6,536 nucleotides of DNA from Solirubrobacteraceae bacterium (GTDB lineage Bacteria > Actinomycetota > Thermoleophilia > Solirubrobacterales > Solirubrobacteraceae). Within the stretch, counting starts at the first letter, position 1. Each line of letters opens with the position of its first letter. Made by a program: the position numbers and the translations under genes. Shown piece by piece: positions 1-6,536 of the stretch. Below the pieces are notes generated by a model. That model saw nothing but the letters and a program-made list of their open reading frames with translations. It did no database searches and was not told the origin of the DNA. The stretch lies in assembly GCA_019683665.1 (NCBI GenBank), contig JADGIB010000213.1:1-6536 (forward strand), read 5' to 3'.

Positions 1-19
1 GGGGCGGCCGGTGGTGCTG

Positions 20-57
20 GGGCCCGCGGCCGGCGGCGGGCGGGCCGCCGCGGGCCC
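20..57. repeat. GC-only inverted repeat at left edge
   Basis: An 11-bp perfect inverted repeat (20-30, GGGCCCGCGGC, pairs with 47-57) encloses a 16-base GC-only loop and runs into ten consecutive C (55-64). It could fold as a very stable hairpin. No T-tract follows on either strand and no gene is visible beside it on the left. It may be the terminator of a gene outside the window, or simply low-complexity GC sequence. Confidence 0.35.
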
Positions 58-89
58 CCCCCCCGGCGACCGCCCGTCCCCGCAGACGA

Positions 90-119
90 CGAGAGCCCCG
101 CGGGGCGGCGGGGCTCTCG
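90..119 (-). terminator. Hairpin downstream of glnN, probable terminator
   Basis: CGAGAGCCCCG (90-100) and CGGGGCTCTCG (109-119) form a perfect 11-bp stem with an 8-base loop. The hairpin starts 26 bases after the glnN stop codon when read on the minus strand. The bases after the stem on that strand (TCGTCTG) are only weakly T-rich, so this is a stem-only type of terminator, as often seen in high-GC bacteria. Because the stem is symmetric it could also act on plus-strand transcripts entering from the left. Confidence 0.65.
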
Positions 120-145
120 CATCGGCCGGGCGTGTGCCGGACCCC

Positions 146-2290
<2,145 letters not shown>

Positions 2291-2302
2291 GAGTGAGGGG
2301 TT

Positions 2303-2308
2303 CCTCCT
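2303..2308 (-). promoter_or_regulatory. Ribosome binding site of glnN
   Basis: Read on the minus strand this is AGGAGG, followed by 12 bases and the ATG at 2290. The spacing is slightly long, but it is the only strong Shine-Dalgarno match near any in-frame start, so it decides the glnN start. Confidence 0.75.
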
Positions 2309-2344
2309 CGGAAGTTCGCGTCGGATTCGGAGCGTGGCGCCGAG

Positions 2345-2358
2345 CCTACGCGCGTAGG
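2345..2358. promoter_or_regulatory. 14-bp perfect palindrome, candidate operator
   Basis: CCTACGCGCGTAGG is a perfect 14-bp palindrome about 55-68 bases upstream of the glnN start. Its centre lies 27 bp from the centre of the next inverted repeat (2371-2386), close to two and a half helical turns. Such a symmetric site could bind a dimeric regulator. The regulator is unknown, and short palindromes of this kind can arise by chance in GC-rich DNA. Confidence 0.4.
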
Positions 2359-2370
2359 GCCACGCCGACC

Positions 2371-2386
2371 TTATCCGCGTGGATAA
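2371..2386. promoter_or_regulatory. Inverted repeat TTATCC-N4-GGATAA, candidate operator or DnaA-box-like site
   Basis: TTATCC (2371-2376) and GGATAA (2381-2386) are perfect inverted arms around GCGT. This is the most AT-rich symmetric element of the divergent region, so chance is a weaker explanation than for GC-only repeats. On the minus strand 2386-2378 reads TTATCCACG, which matches the classic DnaA box TTATCCACA at eight of nine positions; the plus-strand arm reads TTATCCGCG, matching at seven of nine. It may be an operator, part of a promoter, or a DnaA-binding site controlling transcription. No replication-origin context is present. Confidence 0.45.
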
Positions 2387-2420
2387 ACATGCGCGGGCGG
2401 GTTTCGCACCCCGGGCCAAC

Positions 2421-2434
2421 CCCGGTGTACCGGG
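2421..2434. repeat. Short inverted repeat upstream of amtB
   Basis: CCCGGT (2421-2426) and ACCGGG (2429-2434) are perfect inverted arms around GT, about 100 bases upstream of the amtB start and just before the weak -35-like TGGACA. It could be an operator half-site pair, but GC composition makes it unremarkable alone. Confidence 0.3.
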
Positions 2435-2526
2435 TGGACAAGGCGGGTCGCTCGATCTTTCGACACCGGTCCAATGACCGCTCCCGGGCCGTCGTCGAGC
2501 ATCACCGGCGGATCGACAACGAGTTC

Positions 2527-2532
2527 AGGAGG
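2527..2532 (+). promoter_or_regulatory. Ribosome binding site of amtB
   Basis: AGGAGG lies four bases before the ATG at 2537. It decides the start: the further upstream in-frame ATG at 2474 sits in the loop of a small inverted repeat (CGGTC-CAAT-GACCG, 2467-2480), has no such site, and would put 21 Ser/Gly-rich residues before the signal peptide. Confidence 0.85.
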
Positions 2533-2536
2533 GTCC

Positions 2537-3997
2537 ATGCCTCACCCCCGATGGGGACGAGCCGCCGCACTCGGCGTGCTCGCCTCGCTGCTCCTGCCGG
2601 CCACCGCGCTGGCGCAGGAAGAGACGACGCTCGACAGCCTGTCCCAGCGCGTCGGTGCGCTCACCGACGAGCTGAACACGACCTGGATCATGGTCGCGAC
2701 CGCCCTCGTGTTCTTCATGCAGGCGGGCTTCGCGTTCCTGGAGATCGGCTTCTCGCGCGGCAAGAACGCCGGCATGGGGATCGCCAAGATCCTCGTGAAC
2801 TTCTCGATCGCCTCGATCATGTGGTGGGTCATCGGCTTCGCCATCGCGTTCGGCGGTGGTGGATGGCTGGCCGGCGAGACCGGCTTCCTGTTCCAGTTCG
2901 GCCGTGACCTGTCCGGCGAGTCGGCGGGCTCGGCCGACGTCGGCTTCTTCATCTTCCAGACGATGTTCGTCTGCGTCTCGCTGGCGATCGTCTGGGGCAC
3001 CACGATCGAGCGGATCAAGTTCGCCGCCTACATCGCGTTCGCGATCGTCTTCGCGGGCATCATCTACCCGCTCATCGCCCACTGGGGCTGGGGCGGCGGC
3101 CTCTTCGCCGAGATCGGCAGCGGCGTGCAGGACTTCGCCGGCTCGTCGATCGTCCACCTCACGGGCGCGACCGGCGCGCTCGCCGCGGTCCTGCTGCTCG
3201 GGCCGCGCCGCGGCAAGTACGGCCCCGACGGGCGCCCGCGGGCGATCCCGGGCCACAACATGCCGCTGTTCGGCCTCGGCGTCCTCATCCTGTGGCTCGG
3301 CTGGTTCGGCTTCAACGGCGGCTCGACGCTCGGGACCGCCGGGAGCGGGATGGCCGAGGTCATCGCCGTCACGAACCTCGGCGCGGTCGGCGGCGTGCTG
3401 GGCGCCACGGCGCTCATCTACGCGCTGACGAAGAAGCTCGACGTCGGCATGATCGGCAACGGCGCGATCGCCGGTCTCGTCGCGATCACCGCGCCGTGCG
3501 GCTACGTCGAGATGTGGGCCGCGCCGATCATCGGCTTCATCGGCGGCCTCATCGTCGTCGCCGGCGTCCTGGCGATCGACAAGAAGCTCGACGACCCGGT
3601 GGGCGCCCTGTCGGCGCACGGCCTGGCCGGCATCTGGGGCACCCTCGCCTGCGGCATCTGGGCGTCGCCGCGCCTCGTCGAGTCGCTCGGCGTCGGCACC
3701 GACGGCCTGTGGTACTCGGGCAGCTTCGAGCAGCTCGGCGTCCAGGCGGCCGCGGTCGCGCTGACGTTCATCACGGTGCTCGTCCTGTCGCTCATCGCCT
3801 TCGCGATCATCAAGGCGACGATCGGGCTCCGCGTCTCCGAGGAGGTCGAGGCGGCCGGTCTCGACATCACCGAGCACGGCATGTACGGGTACCCGGAGCA
3901 GTTCATCCCGGCGCCCGAGCTCGAGGGCTACGGTGCGCTCTCGACCAGGACGCCGTCTCCGGGCGTCGCCCCGACCACCCAGGAGGTCACAGCATGA
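2537..3997 (+). CDS. amtB: Ammonium transporter, Amt/MEP family (AmtB)
   Basis: The 486-residue product is an inner-membrane ammonium channel. It begins with a signal peptide (Arg-containing start, hydrophobic stretch about 9-20, probable cleavage after ATALA at residue 26), followed by about eleven membrane segments between residues 48 and 428. Family residues, by comparison with remembered E. coli AmtB, are all found: the twin pore histidines His207 and His361 (in DDPVGALSAHG), Asp199 in the DFAG motif, the phenylalanine gate Phe144 and Phe259, Ser263 in GWFGFNGGS, and Trp185 in WGWGGG. The roughly 58-residue cytoplasmic tail contains the GLDITEHGMYGYP motif typical of PII-interacting Amt proteins, then a Pro/Thr-rich end. 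The stop overlaps the start of the PII gene by ATGA, so the two are almost certainly co-translated and act together: PII plugs the channel when nitrogen is sufficient. The gene is intact and divergent from glnN. Confidence 0.97.
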   Translation: MPHPRWGRAAALGVLASLLLPATALAQEETTLDSLSQRVGALTDELNTTWIMVATALVFFMQAGFAFLEIGFSRGKNAGMGIAKILVNFSIASIMWWVIGFAIAFGGGGWLAGETGFLFQFGRDLSGESAGSADVGFFIFQTMFVCVSLAIVWGTTIERIKFAAYIAFAIVFAGIIYPLIAHWGWGGGLFAEIGSGVQDFAGSSIVHLTGATGALAAVLLLGPRRGKYGPDGRPRAIPGHNMPLFGLGVLILWLGWFGFNGGSTLGTAGSGMAEVIAVTNLGAVGGVLGATALIYALTKKLDVGMIGNGAIAGLVAITAPCGYVEMWAAPIIGFIGGLIVVAGVLAIDKKLDDPVGALSAHGLAGIWGTLACGIWASPRLVESLGVGTDGLWYSGSFEQLGVQAAAVALTFITVLVLSLIAFAIIKATIGLRVSEEVEAAGLDITEHGMYGYPEQFIPAPELEGYGALSTRTPSPGVAPTTQEVTA

Positions 3998-4368
3998 AGA
4001 TGGTCGTCGCCTACGTGCGGCACGAGGCGTTCGAGCCGATCCGGACGGAGCTGCTCGAGCTGGGGTTCCCGTCGATCTCCATCACGGAGGTCAAGGGCTC
4101 CGGCCGGCAGAAGGGGATCACCGAGCGCTACCGCGGCGCGGAGCTGACCAACTACCTGCGGCCGAAGGTGAAGATCGAGTGCGTCGTCTCCGACGGGGAC
4201 GTGCAGACGATCGTGGACACGGTGCTGAAGCACGGCCGCACGGGCGCGGTCGGCGACGGCAAGGTGTTCGTCCTGCCGGTCGAGCAGGCCTACCGGGTCC
4301 GCACCGGCGAGTCCGGTGAGGAGATCCTGCAAGCGCACCCCGACGCGGCCGCGGCCACGTCGGCCTGA
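3994..4368 (+). CDS. glnK: PII nitrogen regulatory protein (GlnK/GlnB family) lacking Tyr51
   Basis: This is a 124-residue trimeric PII signal protein that senses ATP/ADP and 2-oxoglutarate and controls AmtB. Seen in the sequence: the start of the T-loop TEVKGSGRQKG (31-41), the Walker-like loop TGAVGDGK (83-90), Lys58 and Lys60 in RPKVKIE, and Arg101/Arg103 in RVRTGE, all expected ligand-binding positions. Arg47, which enters the AmtB pore in the E. coli complex, is kept (YRGAE, 46-50). Position 51, normally Tyr and the site of uridylylation or adenylylation, is Leu here (CTG, 4144-4146), so covalent control at this residue is not possible; Tyr54 and Tyr46 are nearby. An AGGAGG at 3981-3986 lies seven bases before the ATG, and the start overlaps the amtB stop (ATGA), showing translational coupling. 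The pairing with amtB supports the name glnK over glnB. The tail after residue 113 is a short Ala-rich extension. Confidence 0.95.
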   Translation: MKMVVAYVRHEAFEPIRTELLELGFPSISITEVKGSGRQKGITERYRGAELTNYLRPKVKIECVVSDGDVQTIVDTVLKHGRTGAVGDGKVFVLPVEQAYRVRTGESGEEILQAHPDAAAATSA

Positions 4369-4388
4369 CCACCACGCCGTGGGATCGC

Positions 4389-4432
4389 CCGGGGGGGGGG
4401 GGGGGGGGGGCCCCCCCCCCCCCCCCCCCCGG
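4389..4432. repeat. Poly-G20/poly-C20 palindrome between glnK and the PucR-type gene
   Basis: Twenty G (4391-4410) are directly followed by twenty C (4411-4430), and the flanking CC and GG extend the perfect palindrome to 44 bp. It begins 21 bases after the glnK stop. As RNA it would form an extreme hairpin, and both DNA strands carry a G20 tract able to form quadruplex structures. It could act as a transcription barrier after glnK. The exactly equal arms in a homopolymer that is hard to sequence also make a sequencing or assembly artefact quite possible. Confidence 0.9.
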
Positions 4433-4473
4433 CGGCCCCGGCCCCACCGCCTCTCCCTCCCTGGTTGCGAGCG

Positions 4474-5664
4474 ATGCCTGAACCTCAACTTCAGCCTGAG
4501 TCTGCCGGCCTCGTGACTCGCCTGCGCGAGATCCACCTCCAGATGGTCGACGCCGTGCTGAGCGGCGAAGGGCTCGGGCGCGTGGCGCAGCTCGCCTCCG
4601 GCGCGGCGGGCGGCCCGGTCGCGATCCTCGTCCCGCGGCTGGCGGTCGCCGTCGCCCATCCCGAGGACGCCGACATCGGGCCGCTGCGCCGCTACGCGAC
4701 CGACCGGGTGAAGGACCGCCCGTCGCCGCTGCCGGAGCGCCTCGTCGCCGAGGCCCCGATCACCTCCGGCGACGACGTCATCGGCATCGTCGCGCTGCTG
4801 GCCGGCCCGGGCGAGCCGTCCCCCGACGCGGCCGAGTTCCTCCACCTCGCCGCGGTCGCCGCCCTGACCGAGGTCGCCGTCGAGGAGGCCAAGGAGGAGG
4901 TCGAGCAGAACCTCCGCGGCTCGCTGCTGGAGGAGCTGCGCTCGCGGCCGGACCTCGACCCGCGCGAGGTCGTGCGCCGCGCCGGGCGCCTGGGCTGCGA
5001 CCTGTCGCGCGGCGCCGTCATCCTCTGCGCCGAGCTGACGACCGACCGGCCGCGCCACGTCGTCGCGACGATCGCCGGCGAGCACCCGGGCGCGCTGGCC
5101 CAGCACATGGACGACCAGCGCGTCTACGCGCTGCTGCCGGCCATCGGCGGCGACGACGCGCCGGAGCGGACGCTCGACGCGGCGCGCCGCCTCGCCACCC
5201 GCCTCCAGCGCCACGGGACCGTCGGCGTGTCGTCGTTCTACGCCGACCCGGCCGACCTGTCGCGCGCGATCCAGGAGGCCGAGCTCGTCCTCGACGTCCT
5301 GCGCCAGTCCGACGCGCCGATCGCCGAGGACATCGGGACCGGCACCTACCGGCTCCTGTTCCGCGTCCTCGCCTCCCACCCCGAGGAGGTCCGCTCCTTC
5401 TACGAGGACACGGTCGCCCCGATCGTCCGCTACGACGACCAGTACCGGACCGACCTCGTCGGGACGCTCGAGGCCTACCTGGAGCAGAACTGCAACATGA
5501 ACGCGACCGCGGCGACGATCTACGCCCACCGCCACACGGTCGCCTACCGGCTGGACCGCGTGAAGGAGCTGACCGGCCTGGACCCGATGCAGTCCGAGGA
5601 CCGCGAGCGCCTCGGCCTGGGGCTGAAGGCCTACCGGATCATCGCCCCGCGGCTGCCGCGCTGA
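4474..5664 (+). CDS. PucR/CdaR-family transcriptional regulator
   Basis: The product (396 residues) is a cytoplasmic DNA-binding regulator. The C-terminus (about 328-385) has the PucR helix-turn-helix pattern: LVGTLEAYLEQNCNMNATA, then IYAHRHTVAYRLDRVKELTG, then a Leu/Gly-rich end helix. The middle (about 160-290) fits the GGDEF-like domain of CdaR/PucR proteins, without a GGDEF catalytic motif. The N-terminal part (about 15-135) looks like a small GAF-like sensory domain, linked by a charged helix (about 130-158). Family members control purine, sugar-acid or amino-acid catabolism; the ligand here is unknown. Its position after amtB-glnK and before ridA suggests a nitrogen-related role, by context only. 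The ATG at 4474 is preferred, but no clear Shine-Dalgarno site precedes it; an in-frame TTG at 4465 and a GTG at 4513 are alternatives, and a leaderless message is possible. It is separated from glnK by the G20C20 block, so probably has its own promoter. Confidence 0.88.
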   Translation: MPEPQLQPESAGLVTRLREIHLQMVDAVLSGEGLGRVAQLASGAAGGPVAILVPRLAVAVAHPEDADIGPLRRYATDRVKDRPSPLPERLVAEAPITSGDDVIGIVALLAGPGEPSPDAAEFLHLAAVAALTEVAVEEAKEEVEQNLRGSLLEELRSRPDLDPREVVRRAGRLGCDLSRGAVILCAELTTDRPRHVVATIAGEHPGALAQHMDDQRVYALLPAIGGDDAPERTLDAARRLATRLQRHGTVGVSSFYADPADLSRAIQEAELVLDVLRQSDAPIAEDIGTGTYRLLFRVLASHPEEVRSFYEDTVAPIVRYDDQYRTDLVGTLEAYLEQNCNMNATAATIYAHRHTVAYRLDRVKELTGLDPMQSEDRERLGLGLKAYRIIAPRLPR

Positions 5665-5672
5665 CCGGCGTC

Positions 5673-5694
5673 CCGCCGCCCCAGCGGGCGGCGG
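5673..5694 (+). terminator. Hairpin after the PucR-type gene, possible terminator
   Basis: CCGCCGCCC (5673-5681) and GGGCGGCGG (5686-5694) form a perfect 9-bp stem with a four-base loop, eight bases after the stop codon. No T-tract follows. It may end or attenuate transcription before ridA. The 88-base gap also has a 10-bp direct repeat ACCGGCGTCC at 5664-5673 and 5718-5727, which may be chance. Confidence 0.45.
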
Positions 5695-5752
5695 CGACCG
5701 GCGCGCCTGCCACCCTCACCGGCGTCCACGAACCAGGAGAGGGGAGGACGCG

Positions 5753-6133
5753 ATGCCACGTCACGCCGGCCGGACCGATCTCGCCCCGCCGCCCGCGGGC
5801 GCCTACTCGCAGAGCGTGCGGATCGGCCCGATCGTGCACGCCGCTGGGCAGGGCGGCCACGACCCGGTGACCGGGGAGCTGCCGGCCGACGTCGCCGAGC
5901 AGACGCGCCGCTGCCTGCGCAACGTCGAGGCCGTCCTGCAGGCGTCGGGCGCGACGCTCGACGACGTCGTCCGCTGCGGGGTGTTCCTCGCCGACCCCGA
6001 CGACTTCCCGGCGATGAACGCGGTCTTCGAGGAGGTCTTCACGCCGCCGTACCCGGCGCGGACGACGGTCTTCGTCGGCCTGGCCGGCGGGATGCGGGTC
6101 GAGATCGACGCGCTCGCCGTCGTCGAGGGCTAG
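5753..6133 (+). CDS. RidA-family enamine/imine deaminase
   Basis: The 126-residue product is a small cytoplasmic trimer-forming Rid protein (YjgF/YER057c/UK114 family) that hydrolyses reactive enamines and imines released by PLP enzymes, yielding ketoacids and ammonium. Visible features are AYSQ (17-20), the AGQ turn (31-33) followed by DPVTGEL, the CGVFLADPDDFPAMNAVFEE block (75-94), and PARTTV (101-106). Arg103 matches the catalytic arginine (Arg105 in E. coli RidA) and Glu117 matches its Glu120, so activity is expected. Length is normal for the family. GGAGG at 5743-5747 lies five bases before the ATG, a good start. It follows the PucR-type gene by 88 bases in the same direction and could be its target or be independently expressed. 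It may belong to a non-RidA subfamily of the Rid group (Rid1-7 or RutC-like), so no gene symbol is assigned. Confidence 0.93.
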   Translation: MPRHAGRTDLAPPPAGAYSQSVRIGPIVHAAGQGGHDPVTGELPADVAEQTRRCLRNVEAVLQASGATLDDVVRCGVFLADPDDFPAMNAVFEEVFTPPYPARTTVFVGLAGGMRVEIDALAVVEG

Positions 6134-6149
6134 CCCGGGCTCACAGCCC
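6127..6149. terminator. Nested GGGCT/AGCCC repeats at convergent gene ends
   Basis: GGGCTAGCCC (6127-6136) is directly followed by GGGCT-CAC-AGCCC (6137-6149), giving two adjacent small hairpins that can also pair with each other. They span the stop codons of ridA (6131-6133) and the leftward gene (6141-6143), only seven bases apart. A two-way terminator is possible, but stems are short and no T-tract is present. Confidence 0.25.
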
Positions 6150-6536
6150 GACGCGCAGGACGACGACGACCACGAACGCCGCGATCGCGACGAGGAGCGC
6201 GATGAGCGCGGCGATGCGCTGCGGCTCGATCCCGCGGCGGCGCGGGGTCGCCGGGCGGCTGGCCGCGATCGCCCGCGCCCCGATCCGGGTCGCGCCCGGG
6301 GCCAGCACCGTCGGCTCGGGCTCGTCCTCGGGGCGGTGGCGCGGCCGGCGGCGGCCCGACAGGACGCGGATCGCCTCGTCGGCGCCGGTGACGATCTCCT
6401 CGGCCTCGGCGGCCGGCGCGGGCGCGGGGGCGACCGCGGTCGGGTCCTCGGCCGCCGCCGTCACCGCCGCGCGGCCGGCGGCGGTCTCGGCCCCGACGAT
6501 CCCGGTCGGGGCCTCGTCGCGCGGCAGGCGCGGCGG
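6141..6536 (-). CDS. Unrecognised Ala/Pro-rich protein with C-terminal membrane helix (partial)
   Basis: I do not recognise this gene. The frame is open from the stop at 6141-6143 to the window edge, so 131 codons are visible and the N-terminus is probably missing. A GTG at 6464 would give 107 residues, but no ribosome site precedes it and the upstream codons are open, so it is not trusted as the start. What can be seen, numbered from that GTG: an Ala/Pro/Glu-rich low-complexity segment (about 1-27), a short ordered-looking patch TGADEAIRVLSGRRR (26-40), an Arg/Pro/Glu-rich linker (40-80), and a hydrophobic helix (about 84-104) ending almost at the C-terminus. That layout is a tail-anchored membrane protein with a long cytoplasmic part, or the membrane end of a larger protein. 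It is convergent with ridA, with seven bases between stops, so it is not part of the nitrogen operon. The biased composition means the frame itself could be partly fortuitous, but the membrane helix supports a real gene. Confidence 0.55.
   Translation of the reverse strand, partial: PPRLPRDEAPTGIVGAETAAGRAAVTAAAEDPTAVAPAPAPAAEAEEIVTGADEAIRVLSGRRRPRHRPEDEPEPTVLAPGATRIGARAIAASRPATPRRRGIEPQRIAALIALLVAIAAFVVVVVLRVGL

Larger units (their letters stand above)
2291..2536. promoter_or_regulatory. Divergent glnN / amtB-glnK control region
   Basis: This 246-bp region separates the start codons of glnN (leftward) and amtB (rightward) and must hold promoters for both. It contains the few AT-rich stretches of the window, mainly around 2371-2390. 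A TAAGGT-like -10 hexamer can be read on the minus strand within GGATAAGGT (complement of roughly 2368-2376), but there is no convincing TTGACA-type -35. For amtB, TGGACA (2435-2440) could be a -35, with only a weak -10 candidate near 2458. Four short inverted repeats lie here and are listed separately or in the findings. I saw no GlnR-type (GTnAC-N6-GaAAC) or AmtR-type site by eye. Confidence 0.7.

Noticed and set aside
2291..2419. N-terminal extension of glnN from TTG at 2419
   Set aside because: The 43 added residues are Arg-rich and unlike GSIII, and the region holds the promoter-like and palindromic elements; AGGAGG supports 2290.
2474..2536. Longer amtB start at the ATG at 2474
   Set aside because: No ribosome site, a Ser/Gly-rich extension before a clear signal peptide, and a strong AGGAGG before 2537.
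2291..2536. GlnR, AmtR or sigma-54 binding site
   Set aside because: By-eye reading of both strands found no convincing match to any of these patterns.
2525..3877. A 450-codon open frame on the minus strand opposite amtB
   Set aside because: It is Asp/Arg/Ala-rich with no motif, and lies opposite an unambiguous ammonium transporter.
4372..4382. Small inverted repeat CCACG-C-CGTGG after the glnK stop
   Set aside because: A one-base loop cannot form a stable hairpin as read, and five-base arms are common by chance.
3928..5535. A 535-codon open frame on the minus strand spanning glnK, the G20C20 block and the regulator
   Set aside because: It is an antisense shadow; its Gly/Pro run is just translation of the homopolymer block.

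Overview
The window is very GC-rich (roughly 70% or more by eye, with third codon positions almost always G or C) and has strong AGGAGG-type ribosome sites. The gene content and style suggest a high-GC actinobacterium. A Thermoleophilia-like lineage (Solirubrobacter/Conexibacter/Patulibacter type) is my best guess, but that is inference from general gene style and was not tested by phylogeny.

Layout. Positions 1-145 are non-coding and hold two GC-rich hairpins; the second (90-119) is a plausible terminator for the first gene. A type III glutamine synthetase (glnN) occupies 2290 down to 146 on the minus strand. A 246-bp divergent control region (2291-2536) follows and contains several short inverted repeats. 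On the plus strand come an ammonium transporter gene (amtB, 2537-3997) and a PII signalling gene (glnK/glnB type, 3994-4368), which overlap by ATGA. Next is a 105-bp gap holding a striking run of 20 G followed by 20 C. After it lie a PucR/CdaR-family regulator (4474-5664), a gap with a short hairpin, and a RidA-family enamine/imine deaminase (5753-6133). The right edge carries the C-terminal part of an unrecognised Ala/Pro-rich protein with a C-terminal membrane helix, convergent to ridA and open to the window edge.

How it works together. The core is an ammonium-assimilation module. AmtB imports ammonium, PII is expected to gate AmtB according to 2-oxoglutarate and adenylate levels, and the type III glutamine synthetase fixes ammonium into glutamine. 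Because glnN and amtB-glnK are divergent around a shared region with palindromes, co-regulation by one nitrogen-responsive factor is plausible, but no classical GlnR or AmtR box was recognised. The PucR-type regulator and RidA next door could link the locus to organic-nitrogen (for example purine or amino-acid) catabolism; this rests on context alone.

Main points for a second look: the PII protein has Leu instead of the usual modifiable Tyr at position 51 while keeping the other key residues; the G20C20 palindrome may be a real structure or an assembly artefact; and the divergent region contains unassigned palindromes, one of them resembling a DnaA box. I did not find a clearly new multi-gene system.
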